64,000 bases of DNA from Candidatus Aminicenantes bacterium UBA6072 (GCA_002436105.1 DIXU01000005.1:1-64000); one strand, 5' to 3'. Shown: positions 50,771-61,334, numbered from the stretch's first letter. A program made the numbers and translations. Notes: generated from the letters alone by a model not told the origin.

Positions 50771-52560
50771 AGAACATCCGCAACTTCTCCATCATCGCCC
50801 ATATCGACCACGGCAAGACGACCCTCTCCGACCGCCTGCTGGAGACGACCCATGCCATCGCCAAGCGCGACATGCAGGAGCAGGTGCTCGACTCCATGGA
50901 CCTGGAGCGCGAGCGCGGCATCACCATCAAGTCCCATTTCGTGCGCCTGACCTGGCACGACGCCCGGGGCGAGGAGTACCTGCTCAACCTGATCGACACC
51001 CCCGGTCACATCGATTTCACCTATGAAGTATCGCGCTCCCTGGCCGCCTGCGAGGGGGCGCTGCTGGTCATCGACTCCACCCAGGGCGTCGAGGCCCAGA
51101 CGGTGGCCAACACCTACCTGGCCATGGAGAACGACCTGACCCTGATCCCGGTGATGAACAAGATCGACCTGCCCAACAACGAGCTGGACAAGTCGCTGGA
51201 GCAGATGGAGAGCATCCTGGGCATCCCGCGCCAGGAGGCGCTGATGGTCTCGGCCAAGACCGGCATCGGCATCGACCAGATCATCCCGACCATCATCGAG
51301 CGCATCCCGCCCCCGGCGGGAGACCCGGCCAAGCCGCTGAAGGCGCTGATCTTCGACTCCTGGTTCGATTCCTACCGCGGCGTGATCATCCTGGTCAAGA
51401 TCATCGACGGCGTCATGAAGAAGGGCGACCGGATCAAGTTCCTCTCCAACAACACCGAGTACGAGATCAACGAAGTGGGCGTCCACACCCCGAAGCCCCT
51501 GCCGCTGGACTCGCTGGAGGCCGGCGAGGTCGGCTATATCATCGCCAGCATCAAGAAGATCTCGGAAGTGAAGATCGGCGACACGGTCACCCTGGTCCGG
51601 GAAACCTCGGTGGCCGCGCTGCCCGGGTTCAAGGAGCCCCTGCCCATGGTCTTCGCCGGCTTCTACCCGTCGGAGGGCACCAGCCACGAGGAACTGCGCG
51701 AGGCCATCGAGAAGCTCACCCTGAACGACTCTTCCCTGACCTATGAGCCGGAAACATCGCCGGCCCTGGGCATCGGCTTCCGCTGCGGTTTCCTGGGGCT
51801 GCTGCACAAGGAGATCGTCCAGGAGCGGCTGGAGCGGGAGTATTCCCTGTCGATCGTCACCACCGCGCCCTCGGTGCGCTACCGCATCACGTCCAGCAAG
51901 GGTGAGACGTACGAGATCGAATCGCCGGCGCAGCTGCCCAATCCCCAGTACTACAAGATGATCGAGGAGCCGTTCATCGAGGCCATCATCATCACCCCCG
52001 ACGAGTTCCTGGGCAACGTGTTGAAGCTGCTGCAGAACCGCCGCGGCGTTCACAGAAAAATGGAGTACATCGGCCCGCAGCGCGTCTACCTGACCTACGA
52101 CCTGCCGCTGGCCGAAGTGCTGTATGATTTTTTCAACAAGCTGAAGTCGATCTCGCAAGGCTACGCCTCGTTCGATTACACGCTGAAGGATTACCGCGAG
52201 TCGCCGCTGGTCAAGCTGGACATCCTGATCAACCAGGACCCGGTCGACGCGCTGGCGGTCATCGTCCACAAGGACAAGGCCTACAACGTCGGCAACCTGC
52301 TGACCAGCAAGATGAAGGCGGTGATCCCGCACCAGATGTTCGAGGTGGTCATCCAGGCGGCGATCAACAAGCGCGTCATCGCCAAGACCGTGGTCAAGGC
52401 CCTGCGCAAGAACGTCCTGGCCAAGTGCTACGGCGGCGACATCTCGCGCAAGATGAAGCTGCTGGAGAAGCAGAAGAAGGGCAAGAAGCGCATGAAGCGC
52501 ATCGGCAAGGTCGACCTGCCCCAGGAGGCCTTCCTGGCGGCGCTGGAGCTCGAGGACTGA
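50767..52560 (+). CDS. lepA: Elongation factor 4 (back-translocase)
   Basis: A 597-residue translational GTPase. Seen: G1 AHIDHGKTT (residues 11-19), switch region ERERGITIKS, G3 DTPGH, G4 NKIDL, and the LepA-specific C-terminal domain (SRKMKLLEKQKKGKKRMKRIGKVDLPQEAFLAAL). The start is GTG 50767, in a GTGA overlap with the methyltransferase, because MKNIRNFSIIAHIDHGK is the normal LepA beginning. Convergent with nadB; 28 bp separate the stops. Confidence 0.97.
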   Translation: MKNIRNFSIIAHIDHGKTTLSDRLLETTHAIAKRDMQEQVLDSMDLERERGITIKSHFVRLTWHDARGEEYLLNLIDTPGHIDFTYEVSRSLAACEGALLVIDSTQGVEAQTVANTYLAMENDLTLIPVMNKIDLPNNELDKSLEQMESILGIPRQEALMVSAKTGIGIDQIIPTIIERIPPPAGDPAKPLKALIFDSWFDSYRGVIILVKIIDGVMKKGDRIKFLSNNTEYEINEVGVHTPKPLPLDSLEAGEVGYIIASIKKISEVKIGDTVTLVRETSVAALPGFKEPLPMVFAGFYPSEGTSHEELREAIEKLTLNDSSLTYEPETSPALGIGFRCGFLGLLHKEIVQERLEREYSLSIVTTAPSVRYRITSSKGETYEIESPAQLPNPQYYKMIEEPFIEAIIITPDEFLGNVLKLLQNRRGVHRKMEYIGPQRVYLTYDLPLAEVLYDFFNKLKSISQGYASFDYTLKDYRESPLVKLDILINQDPVDALAVIVHKDKAYNVGNLLTSKMKAVIPHQMFEVVIQAAINKRVIAKTVVKALRKNVLAKCYGGDISRKMKLLEKQKKGKKRMKRIGKVDLPQEAFLAALELED

Positions 52561-52588
52561 CCGCCCCCTGCCCACGCCGGCTTGCCGG

Positions 52589-54166
52589 CTAATCCTCGTC
52601 GGCCTTGATGTAGTGGGCGCCGCGCGAGACGCGGTTGCGCAGGGCGGCCTCGACGATCAGCAGCGCCGCCTGCACGCTGTCGCGCAGGGTGATGATGCGG
52701 TTGCCGATCTCGCTGGCCTTGTAAAACTTCTCGATGCGGTGCTTCAGGTACTCCAGGTCGGCCTTGGCCCGCTCCATGCGCTTGACGGTGCGGATGATGC
52801 CGTTGTAGTTCCACATGATGGTCTTGATGGTCACCAGGTCCTGCCAGACCAGGGCCGGGTCGAGCTTCTCCTGGGGATAGGGGTACTTCCAGGCCGGGAC
52901 CTCGGCGATGACGTAGGGATCCCTGTCATCGCCGATGACGGCGGCGATGTCCTCGGCCGCCTTGACCCCCCAGACCAGCGCTTCCAGCAGGGAGACCGAG
53001 GCCAGGCGGTTGGCGCCGTGCACGCCCGTGGCCGACACTTCGCCGATGGCGTAGAGGTTGCGGATGCTGCTGCGGCCGCTCAGGTCGCAGAGGACGCCGC
53101 CGCAGGCGTAATGGGCGGCGGGCACCACCGGGATCGGCTTCTCCCCGATATCGATGCCGTAGTCCAGGCAGGTCTGGAATATGGTCGGGAAGCGCTCGCG
53201 GATATTGATCCGGGCGAACGAGGCCAGATCGAGCAGGACGTAGTCGCTGCCGCGCCGGATCATCTCCTCGTAGATGGCCCGCGACACCTCGTCGCGCGGG
53301 GCCAGGTCCTTCAGCGGCGAATATTTTTCCATGAAGTACTCGCCCTTGAGGTTCATCAGCCGCGCTCCCTCGCCGCGCACGGCCTCGGAGATGAGGAAGC
53401 TGTCGGCCTCGCGGTGGTAGAGCGACGTGGGATGGAACTGGACGTATTCCAGGTTGGCCAGGCGCGCGCCGGCGCGGTGGGCCATGGCGATGCCGTTGCC
53501 GATGGCCTCCTCGGGATTGGTCGAGTGCAGGTAGAGGCTGCTCAGGCCGCCGCTGGCCAGCACCACTTTTTTGGCGAAGACGCGGGCGACCTTCTTGCTT
53601 TTCTGGTCCAGGATGTAGGCGCCGATGATCCGGGGTTCCTGGTAGGTGCGCACCGGGTTGGTCGAATGGTGGGGGTAACTCAGCAGGTCGATCACCGTGT
53701 GCTGGAAGAGCATGGTCAGCTTCGGCAGTTTTTGCAGATAGTCGTCGAACTTTTCCTGGATGACGCGCCCGGTCATGTCCTTGACGTTGAGCACGCGCCG
53801 CGAGGAGTGCCCCCCCTCCTTGGCCAGGTCATACGCTTCCCCCTTCCTCGAGAAGGGAACCTGGATCTTTCCGATCAGGATCTCCTGCACCAGGCGTCGC
53901 GATTCGGCGACCGCCTGTTCGACGGCCGGGCGGTAGTTGAAATCGTCACCGGCCTTGATGATGTCGCCGGCAAACAGCGCGGCATCTTCGCCCTCGGGAA
54001 GGAAGGCGATGCCGCCCTGGGCATAGTAGGTGTTGTTTCGCGTCGGGTCCTTGCCCTTGGAGACCAGCAGCACGTCGATCCCCAGCTCGGCCAGGCGCAG
54101 GGCCGCCGTTGAGCCGGCGATGCCGCTGCCGATGACCAGCACGTCGGTTTCCAGGTAGTCCTTCAT
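52589..54166 (-). CDS. nadB: L-aspartate oxidase
   Basis: A 525-residue FAD enzyme that oxidises L-aspartate to iminoaspartate in NAD synthesis. Seen: VLVIGSGIAGSTAALRLAELG (FAD fold), NNTYYAQGGIAF, DPTSLYHREADSFLISEAVRGEGARLMN, AAHYACGGV, and GEVSATGVHGANRLASVSLLEALVWG. All fit the succinate dehydrogenase/fumarate reductase flavoprotein class in its NadB form. It overlaps nadC by ATGA. No nadA gene for quinolinate synthase is in the window. Confidence 0.96.
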   Translation of the reverse strand: MKDYLETDVLVIGSGIAGSTAALRLAELGIDVLLVSKGKDPTRNNTYYAQGGIAFLPEGEDAALFAGDIIKAGDDFNYRPAVEQAVAESRRLVQEILIGKIQVPFSRKGEAYDLAKEGGHSSRRVLNVKDMTGRVIQEKFDDYLQKLPKLTMLFQHTVIDLLSYPHHSTNPVRTYQEPRIIGAYILDQKSKKVARVFAKKVVLASGGLSSLYLHSTNPEEAIGNGIAMAHRAGARLANLEYVQFHPTSLYHREADSFLISEAVRGEGARLMNLKGEYFMEKYSPLKDLAPRDEVSRAIYEEMIRRGSDYVLLDLASFARINIRERFPTIFQTCLDYGIDIGEKPIPVVPAAHYACGGVLCDLSGRSSIRNLYAIGEVSATGVHGANRLASVSLLEALVWGVKAAEDIAAVIGDDRDPYVIAEVPAWKYPYPQEKLDPALVWQDLVTIKTIMWNYNGIIRTVKRMERAKADLEYLKHRIEKFYKASEIGNRIITLRDSVQAALLIVEAALRNRVSRGAHYIKADED

Positions 54167-55005
54167 GTCGACCTCACGATCTTCAGGTTCAGGTCCAGGG
54201 AGCGGAACGAGTGGGTCAGGGCGCCGGCGGAGATGAAGTCGACGCCGACGGCCGCCTTCTCGGCGACGTTCTCCAGGGTGACGTTGCCCGAGATCTCGAG
54301 CCGGGCCCGGCCGCGGTTGCAGGCGACCGCCTCGCGGGCCATGTCCAGGGTGAAGTTGTCCAGCATGACCAGCTCCACGCCCAGGTCGAGCGCCTCCTGC
54401 AGCTCGGCGATATTCTTGACCTCCACCTCGATCGTTTTTCCGGGGTGGGCGGCGCGCACGCGCGCGACCGCCGGGGCGATGCCCCCGGCCATGGCGATGT
54501 GGTTGTCCTTGACCATGGCCATGTCCTCCAGGTTCAGGCGGTGATTGCGGCCGCCGCCGTGGCGCACGGCGTTCTTCTCCAGGTAGCGCATGCCGGGAGT
54601 GGTCTTGCGCGTATCCAGCAGCACGGCGCGATGGGGCTTGAGCTTTTCGACGAACGCCCGCGTCAGGGTGGCGACGCCGCTCAGGCGCTGCAGGAAGTTC
54701 AGCGCCGCCCGCTCCCCCCTGAGGATCGAGCTCTCGCGGCCGCTGACCTCCAGGACCAGGTCGCCGGCCCCGACCTCGCAGCCGTCGCCGAGAAAGACGT
54801 CGACCGCCAGCTCCGGATCGACCTCGCGCAGGGTGAGGACGAAGGCCTCGATGCCGGAGATGACGCCGCTTTCCTTGGCGCGCAGCTCGGCGCGCGCCGG
54901 ACCGTCCAGGCCGGAAAGGGAGCCGGTGGTGACGTCGTCCCAAACGCGGTCCTCTTCCAGCGCCAGGCGGACGATCTTTTTCAGGCAGCGGTGCTCCAGG
55001 TCCAT
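54163..55005 (-). CDS. nadC: Nicotinate-nucleotide diphosphorylase (carboxylating)
   Basis: A 280-residue enzyme turning quinolinate and PRPP into nicotinate mononucleotide. Seen: RAELRAKESGVISG, DTRKTTPGMRYLEKNAVRHGGGRNHRLNLEDMAMVKDNHI (Arg/His/Lys substrate residues), IEVEVKNIAELQEAL, MLDNFT, and LEISGNVTLENVAEKAAVGVDFISAGALTHS. The start lies six bases after TATAAT with only C residues between, so the mRNA is predicted leaderless. It is first in the nadC-nadB operon. Confidence 0.96.
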   Translation of the reverse strand: MDLEHRCLKKIVRLALEEDRVWDDVTTGSLSGLDGPARAELRAKESGVISGIEAFVLTLREVDPELAVDVFLGDGCEVGAGDLVLEVSGRESSILRGERAALNFLQRLSGVATLTRAFVEKLKPHRAVLLDTRKTTPGMRYLEKNAVRHGGGRNHRLNLEDMAMVKDNHIAMAGGIAPAVARVRAAHPGKTIEVEVKNIAELQEALDLGVELVMLDNFTLDMAREAVACNRGRARLEISGNVTLENVAEKAAVGVDFISAGALTHSFRSLDLNLKIVRST

Positions 55006-55011
55006 GGGGGG

Positions 55012-55040
55012 ATTATAGGCGTTAGGGCTTTTTTAGTAAA
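55012..55040 (-). promoter_or_regulatory. Promoter of nadC-nadB
   Basis: On the minus strand TTTACT (55040-55035), 17-bp spacer, TATAAT (55017-55012). ATG starts at 55005. Confidence 0.65.
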
Positions 55041-55053
55041 GTTTTTCGAGCTC

Positions 55054-55148
55054 AGTGACAAGTAACAAGTGACAAGTGACAATGAGCCGCAATAAATTGA
55101 ATGTTGGTTCGCTTCTCTTCCTCGTCACTCGTCACTCGTCACTTAAAA
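55054..55148. repeat. Inverted heptamer arrays 3' of the DUF5916 gene
   Basis: Left: AGTGACA, AGTAACA, AGTGACA, AGTGACA (55054-55081). Right: CTCGTCA three times, then CTTAAAA (55121-55148), the approximate complement; its last unit contains the stop codon of the minus-strand gene. Forms a potential stem around 40 bp of AT-rich DNA. Confidence 0.82.
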
Positions 55149-57368
55149 TCTCCAGAGATAGGACGCCTTGAAGAAGAAGCTCCTCTTGGTCTGGAGATAA
55201 TCGTCACCGGGGAAATACTCGCGGTCCTCGTTGCTCCACTTGACCTTCTCGAAGGCCGAGCCGTAGCCGGCATAGATGACGGTGCCGGGAATGTAGGTGA
55301 AGGAGGCCAGCAGGTCGGCGTTGATCTTCTTCCAGTAGTTGTTGTACTCCAGGATGGCGCGGAAGAACAGGTGGCGGTTCACCTGGAACGTGGTGCGTCC
55401 GCGCCAGATCGTGTAATCATAAACCTTCTGCCTGTCGCTGGAGCGGAAAATGTCATAATACGAGAGGCCCAGGGAGGCGCTCAGCCTGTCAAAGGGCTGG
55501 AACAGCAGGAACAGGTCGGCCGTATTGCCATGGCCCTGGAACGGAGCCGCCTCGTCATAGAAAACACGGTCGGAGCGACGGTAGCTGCCTTCCAGGTACA
55601 ACTGCTTGGCGATCTGCGTGTAGCCGCGCACCCGCCAGCCGCTCAAACTGAAACGCTGGGAGGCGAAAACCTCGTTGCCCAGGATGGCGTCGAAGCGGAC
55701 CTGCGACTGGTGCGGCATGTTCAGGCGCAGCACCAGGTGGTTGTAGGTCTCGAAAAGATCGCTGGGCTTGTCCTTCAGGTGGTAGCTCCACCAGAACGTG
55801 TCGATCCTCTGGAATAATTTCGACTTGGGGAAGGCGCTGTACATGACGAACAGGGGCAGCTGGGTGATGCCGGTGCGGGTCACGTAGCCGGTGTCGATGC
55901 GGAAATCCTCGCTCAGGTCGAAGAAGCCCAGGTCGACGTTCCAATGGCGGTTGCTGAAGTTGTAGCGCAGCCCCAGGTAATGCCCCGGCTCGTTCCGGCC
56001 GGAGCGGCCGTCGCGGCTGGCGGAGCCCAGGGCGCTGTACTCCAGGAAACTGGTCTGGTTCAGGCGCCAGCGGCCGTCCACGCCGCCGACGCTGTTGCGG
56101 TCGCCGGCGAAGCCGCGCTGGGTGAAGAAGCCGCCGATGTAGTTGTCCTGGCTCATCTGCCGCTTGTAGCGCAGGATGGTGAAGGCCGCCTCGCGCCCGG
56201 CGCGTTCGCCGTCGCCCTCCTCGGCGGCCAGGTCGCCGGGGAACTCGTCCAGGGCGAAGATGCCGGACAGCACGTCGCGGGTGCCGATCTTGCCGGTCAG
56301 CTTCAGCCCCAGCAGCGGGTCGACGATGGTCCGGGTGTAGGCGACCGCGCCCACGGTGTTCTGCTCCATGGCGGTGGCGAAACTGAAGTTCTCCATGCCC
56401 TCCAGGAAGAAAGGCCGTTTCTCCGAGTAGTAGATCGAGTAGCGCAGGTTGACGTCCATCTGCCCGGCGTCGGCCTCCACCTGGCTGAAATCGGGATTGT
56501 AGGCCGCGTCCAGCGTGAGGTTGGAGGTCAGGCCCAGCTTGCCGGTCAAACTGAAATCGGCCTTTCCTCCCAGGGACTTCAAGGCGCCGCCGCCGTGAAC
56601 GCTGGTCTGGTTGAAGGTGACGGCGGGGAGGAATTCCAGCGGGCGCTCGAACTGGATGTCGCTCAGCTCGATCCTCTGCGATTGGGACATGATGGCCCCG
56701 CCCTCGGGATTCAGCTGCGGGAAACTGGTCTGCTCCGACTTGCGGCCGATGTAGCGCGAGAACAGCAGCTTCATGGTGATCTTCTTGCGGAACGGGTAGC
56801 GCAGGCTCTTGAAGGGCACCGCCACCTCGACGCTGTAGCCGCCGTTGTGGATCAGCCCCTTGCTCTGCCATACGGTGTCGAAGCTGGCGTCGCCGTTGCC
56901 GTCGGCGTTGATCATGCCGTCGAGCTGGACGCCCAGCGGGTTGACCTCGAACAGGTAGCCGCCCTGGCTGTCGCCGAAGGTGTCCAGCACCACGCCGATC
57001 CAGTCGTCCATGTCGATGCCGTCGCGCTTGGCCATCGCCGCCTTGATCTTGGCCGGTTCGCTGTCGCTGCATTCGAAGGCGAAATAGATGTTCTTGCGGT
57101 CGTAGGCCACCCGGACGCAGGTCGGCTCCGACGTCGGCTTGCCGAAATCGGGCTTGAACGTGAGGAACTCGTCAAAGCTCGTGGCCTGCTGCCAGACGGG
57201 GTCATCGAGCTTGCCGTCGATGACCGGGGGCGTCTCGGTGCGGTGGATGGCGACGCTATCCGTCGCCAGGCGCGCGCTTTCATTGGATCTGGCCGCCGGC
57301 AGCGCCAGAGCGCCCAGCAGGAAGATGCCCGTTCCCCATGCCCAACTCATTCTGTTTCCCATGCTCAC
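55143..57368 (-). CDS. Outer-membrane barrel with N-terminal CBM9-like domain (DUF5916)
   Basis: A 741-residue protein. Signal peptide about 1-29 (GTGIFLLGALALPAARS). Residues about 40-230 form a carbohydrate-binding family 9-like domain: HRTETPPVIDGKLDDPVWQQA, VAYDRKNIYFAFECSD, DDWIGVVLDTFGD and GGYSVEVAVPFKSLRYP. The remainder is a large beta-barrel of the DUF5916 type ending in KASYLWRF, a C-terminal Phe. Such proteins are abundant in Acidobacteriota and Bacteroidota; the ligand is unknown. GTG 57368 is chosen because GGAGG is six bases upstream; ATG 57362 is the alternative. The stop is in a heptamer repeat. Confidence 0.87.
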   Translation of the reverse strand: MSMGNRMSWAWGTGIFLLGALALPAARSNESARLATDSVAIHRTETPPVIDGKLDDPVWQQATSFDEFLTFKPDFGKPTSEPTCVRVAYDRKNIYFAFECSDSEPAKIKAAMAKRDGIDMDDWIGVVLDTFGDSQGGYLFEVNPLGVQLDGMINADGNGDASFDTVWQSKGLIHNGGYSVEVAVPFKSLRYPFRKKITMKLLFSRYIGRKSEQTSFPQLNPEGGAIMSQSQRIELSDIQFERPLEFLPAVTFNQTSVHGGGALKSLGGKADFSLTGKLGLTSNLTLDAAYNPDFSQVEADAGQMDVNLRYSIYYSEKRPFFLEGMENFSFATAMEQNTVGAVAYTRTIVDPLLGLKLTGKIGTRDVLSGIFALDEFPGDLAAEEGDGERAGREAAFTILRYKRQMSQDNYIGGFFTQRGFAGDRNSVGGVDGRWRLNQTSFLEYSALGSASRDGRSGRNEPGHYLGLRYNFSNRHWNVDLGFFDLSEDFRIDTGYVTRTGITQLPLFVMYSAFPKSKLFQRIDTFWWSYHLKDKPSDLFETYNHLVLRLNMPHQSQVRFDAILGNEVFASQRFSLSGWRVRGYTQIAKQLYLEGSYRRSDRVFYDEAAPFQGHGNTADLFLLFQPFDRLSASLGLSYYDIFRSSDRQKVYDYTIWRGRTTFQVNRHLFFRAILEYNNYWKKINADLLASFTYIPGTVIYAGYGSAFEKVKWSNEDREYFPGDDYLQTKRSFFFKASYLWRF

Positions 57369-57645
57369 GTCGTTCCTCCGCCAAGGGCGCCTCACCTCGC
57401 GGCCGGTGGGCTTGCCTTGCCCTCAGATGAATCAACGAAAGCGGCGGCGAAAAAGTTGCATGAAAAATTCACCCGCCCGGTCCTGCGGCCAGACATTCAT
57501 TTTTTTGGATCTCCGTCCCGAAGGTTCGCGGCGAAAGCGAACGACCGCTGGATCCGGGCCACCGCGTTTTTTCAGGCGAAAAAACGGCTCGGCGAACGAT
57601 CGCTCGAACCGGGGCGTGGATTCGCCACGCGTCACGAAATGTCTT
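57369..57645. other. Gene-free interval between ruvB and the DUF5916 gene
   Basis: No credible gene. A short minus-strand reading frame at 57432-57635 is Arg-rich with no RBS and is probably spurious. There is a 9-bp perfect dyad, CGTTTTTTC and GAAAAAACG, near 57565-57590. I see no convincing promoter for the DUF5916 gene, so it may be read from the upstream ruv operon. Confidence 0.5.
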
Positions 57646-58661
<1,016 letters not shown>

Positions 58662-58665
<4 letters not shown>

Positions 58666-59243
58666 GGCTTGGCCTTTTTCAGGGCCATCTTGAAGAGCGC
58701 CTCGAAGTCGTCCCGGCCGGGATGGTCCTTCAGCACCCGGGCCACCGCTTCACGGGCGGCCTTGGGCGGATAGCCGAGGTTGATCAGTCCGGACAGCAGG
58801 TCGCCACCCAGCAGCGAAAGCGCTTCCGCCTCCGCCGGCTCGGTCTCCAGCTTGCCGGTCAGCTCCAGGACGATGCGCTGGGCGGTCTTCCTGCCGATGC
58901 CGGGAACGGCGCTGATGCGCGCCACGTCGGCGGCGGCGATGACCGTTCGCCATTCGGGCGGTGCGATGGCCGAAACGCAGGCCAGGGCCGTCTTGCCGCC
59001 GACGCCCGTGACCGCCAGCAGCTTTTCAAACAAGATCTTCTCCTCGGGATCGAGGAAACCGTAGAGGACGATGTCCTCGTCCTTGACCTTCAGCACGGCA
59101 TGCAGCAGCACGTCCTTTCCCGCCGCCAGCCTGGCATGGCTGGAAACGGGGACCAGCAGCTGCAGGATGACGCCGCTGCCGGTCTCGACAGCGACGCGCC
59201 CGGGGCTGAGCTGGAAGATCTTTCCCCGCACGGCGGCGATCAT
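58662..59243 (-). CDS. ruvA: Holliday junction-binding protein RuvA
   Basis: A 193-residue DNA-binding protein. N-terminal OB-fold (MIAAVRGKIFQLSPGRVAVET), tandem helix-hairpin-helix motifs (LLAVTGVGGKTALACVSAI and ISAVPGIGRKTAQRIVLEL), and the C-terminal RuvB-contact domain (LINLGYPPKAAREAVARVL). It recognises four-way junctions. Overlaps ruvC and ruvB by ATGA. Confidence 0.97.
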
Positions 59244-59710
59244 GGGCGGCTCACACCGTGGCAGTAGGCGACGGCGAGGGCATCGCTCTCGTCAAAGTTC
59301 CGCTGGGGGCCGGGGATGCCCAGGACCATGGCGGCCATCCTGGCCACCTGCTCCTTGTCGGCGTTGCCGTAGCCGGTCAGGGCCTGCTTGACCTGACGCG
59401 GCGCGTAGAGGCCGAGCGGCAGGCGGCGCTGCACCAGGGCGGCCATGGCCACCCCGCGCACGGTGGCCAGCAGCGCCATGGAACGGATGTTCTTGCCCAG
59501 AAAGCCCTCTTCCATCGCCGCCTGTTCCAGCGGGTAGGCGGCGAGCACCCGGTCCAGCTGCGCCAGCAGCTGGCGCATGCGCTCGATGAAATCCGGGTCC
59601 TGCAGGCGGATGGTCTCGGAGTGGACATAGGAGAAGCGCCGCTTCTCCTTGTTCACGATGCCGATGCCGAAGCGCAGCGAACCGGGATCCAGGCCCAGGA
59701 TCAGCATCAT
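59240..59710 (-). CDS. ruvC: Holliday junction resolvase RuvC
   Basis: A 156-residue endonuclease of the RNase H-like fold. Acidic catalytic residues are visible in MLILGLDPGSLRFGIG (D8), MEEGFLGKN and the C-terminal DESDALAVAYCHG. VKQALTGYGNADKEQV is also conserved. Cuts junctions moved by RuvAB. Linked by ATGA to yebC upstream and ruvA downstream. Confidence 0.97.
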   Translation of the reverse strand: MMLILGLDPGSLRFGIGIVNKEKRRFSYVHSETIRLQDPDFIERMRQLLAQLDRVLAAYPLEQAAMEEGFLGKNIRSMALLATVRGVAMAALVQRRLPLGLYAPRQVKQALTGYGNADKEQVARMAAMVLGIPGPQRNFDESDALAVAYCHGVSRP

Positions 59711-60459
59711 TCCTTGCTGAGCTTTTCGATCTCCTCGTCGGCGATGTCGAAGTTGGCCCAGACGTTCTGGATGTCGTCCAGCTCCTCGAGCTTGTCGTAG
59801 AGCTTGAGCATCTGCTCGGCCTGCTTGCCCTCCAGCTTGACGTAGGTGGATGGGACCTTGGCGATCTCGGCCGACTCGACGGGGATGTTCTTCGCCTTCA
59901 AGGCCTCGTGCACCGAGTCGAAATCCTCGGTGGCGGTGGTGATCTCGTAGGCGTTCTCCTCCCTGACCATGTCCTCGGCGCCATTCTCGACGACGATCTC
60001 CATCAGCTCGTCCTCGCCGCTGGCCGACAGCGGCACCCGGATCACTCCCTTGCGGGAAAACATCCAGGAGACGCAGCCCGACTCGCCCAGGTTGCCGTTG
60101 TACTTGCTGAATACATGGCGCACCTCGGAGACGGTGCGGTTCTTGTTGTCGGTCATGGCGTCGGCGATGATGGCCACGCCGCCGGGCCCATAGCCCTCGT
60201 AGGTCAGCTCCTCGTAGTTGACGCCCTCCAGCTCGCCGGTGCCGCGCTGGATGGCCTTCTTGATGTTGTCGCTGGGCATGTTGGCTGCACGCGCCCCGTC
60301 GATGGCGTGGCGCAGCCGCGAGTTGGAATTGGGGTCGCCGCCGCCGGAGCGGGCGGCGATGGTCAGCTCGCGGATGAAGCGGGTGAACATCTTGCCGCGC
60401 TTGGCGTCGGTGGCCGCCTTTTTATGCTTGATCGAACTCCATTTTGAATGTCCTGACAT
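59707..60459 (-). CDS. yebC: YebC/PmpR-family transcriptional regulator
   Basis: A 250-residue protein beginning MSGHSKWSSIKHKKAATDAKRGKMFTRFIRELTIAARSGGGDPNSN, the family hallmark. ANMPSDNIKKAIQRGTGE and YEGYGPGGVAIIADAMTDNKNRTVSEVRHVFSKYNGNLGESG follow. Members act as transcription factors or help ribosomes through polyproline. The placement just before ruvC is very common in bacteria. AAGGAG precedes the ATG. Two bases separate it from the MBL gene. Confidence 0.97.
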   Translation of the reverse strand: MSGHSKWSSIKHKKAATDAKRGKMFTRFIRELTIAARSGGGDPNSNSRLRHAIDGARAANMPSDNIKKAIQRGTGELEGVNYEELTYEGYGPGGVAIIADAMTDNKNRTVSEVRHVFSKYNGNLGESGCVSWMFSRKGVIRVPLSASGEDELMEIVVENGAEDMVREENAYEITTATEDFDSVHEALKAKNIPVESAEIAKVPSTYVKLEGKQAEQMLKLYDKLEELDDIQNVWANFDIADEEIEKLSKE

Positions 60460-60461
60460 GC

Positions 60462-61334
60462 TTATCTCCTTATGATGATCGATTTTCCCTCTCGGGCCAG
60501 AAACGTCCGCCGGAATTCCTTGCGCGCCAGCGCCAGCATCTCGTCCAGCCTGGCGTCGGGATATGTGGGGTCGTAATGGAACAGGTACAGGCGCTTGACC
60601 CGGCAGGCCGCGGCATTGCGCGCGGCCATGGCCACGGTGCTGTGCCCGAATCCCCGCCGCGGTCCCCTGGGCGATTCGCCATTGCCGAGATAATCCGTCT
60701 CGAAATACTGGGCGTCGTGGACCAGCAGGTCGGCGCCGGCGCCCAGTTCGCGAATGGGGCCGCCGAATCCTTCGGGGCTCTCGACATCGGTGGCGTAGAC
60801 CAGCCTCCCGCCGGCGAAGCCGACGCGGTAAATGAGCACGCCCAGGAGCGGGTGCGAATCGTGCCGCGCGTGGGCCACCTCGAGGCCGGAGCCCAGGTCG
60901 ATGACGGCCACGCCGTCCCGGGCGGCCAGCGGCTCGAAGCGCAGCCGCGCCTTGATCCCCTGCAGCGTGATCGGCGAATAGGGAGGCAGGAAAAGCGCTT
61001 CCAGGGCCCGCCGCGAATCATGGCCCCGCTGCTCGGGATAGTGCAGGACGATCTCCGCCCGCGGGTCGAACATGGGGGCGAAGAAGGGCAGCCCCATGAT
61101 ATGGTCGCTGTGCAGGTGGGTGAGGAAGATGTGGATGGGGTGCCGGGTCCCGCGCCGGGCGCTCAGGAGGCGTCCGGCCTGGATGATGCCGGTGCCGGCG
61201 TCCAGGATGACGGAGCGGCCGGCCGCCTGCAGCAGCAGCGAGGAGGTGTTGCCGCCGTAGCGCCGGGTCCCTTCGCCCGGCACCGGGTAGCTGCCGCGCA
61301 CGCCGAAAAAAGTCAGGGTGAATCCGCCTTTCAT
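60462..61334 (-). CDS. Metallo-beta-lactamase-fold hydrolase (phosphodiesterase-like)
   Basis: A 290-residue cytoplasmic hydrolase. FFGVRGSYPVPGEGTRRYGGNTSSLLL at the N-terminus and the metal motif THLHSDH (H73, H75, D77, H78) place it with the MBL-fold proteins related to cyclic-nucleotide and cyclic-phosphate phosphodiesterases. Further ligands are YATDVE, VHDAQY and FGHST, matching the RNase Z/PDE type arrangement. Start 61334 overlaps the thiC stop by ATGA, so the two are coupled. Substrate unknown; cAMP, other cyclic nucleotides or a thiamine-related ester are possible. Confidence 0.87.
   Translation of the reverse strand: MKGGFTLTFFGVRGSYPVPGEGTRRYGGNTSSLLLQAAGRSVILDAGTGIIQAGRLLSARRGTRHPIHIFLTHLHSDHIMGLPFFAPMFDPRAEIVLHYPEQRGHDSRRALEALFLPPYSPITLQGIKARLRFEPLAARDGVAVIDLGSGLEVAHARHDSHPLLGVLIYRVGFAGGRLVYATDVESPEGFGGPIRELGAGADLLVHDAQYFETDYLGNGESPRGPRRGFGHSTVAMAARNAAACRVKRLYLFHYDPTYPDARLDEMLALARKEFRRTFLAREGKSIIIRR

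Noticed and set aside
52561..52588. Terminator hairpin GCCGGC/GCCGGC between lepA and nadB
   Set aside because: Loop too small and no U-tract on either strand.
57432..57635. A 67-residue Arg-rich reading frame between ruvB and the DUF5916 gene
   Set aside because: No RBS, no promoter and no recognisable sequence.
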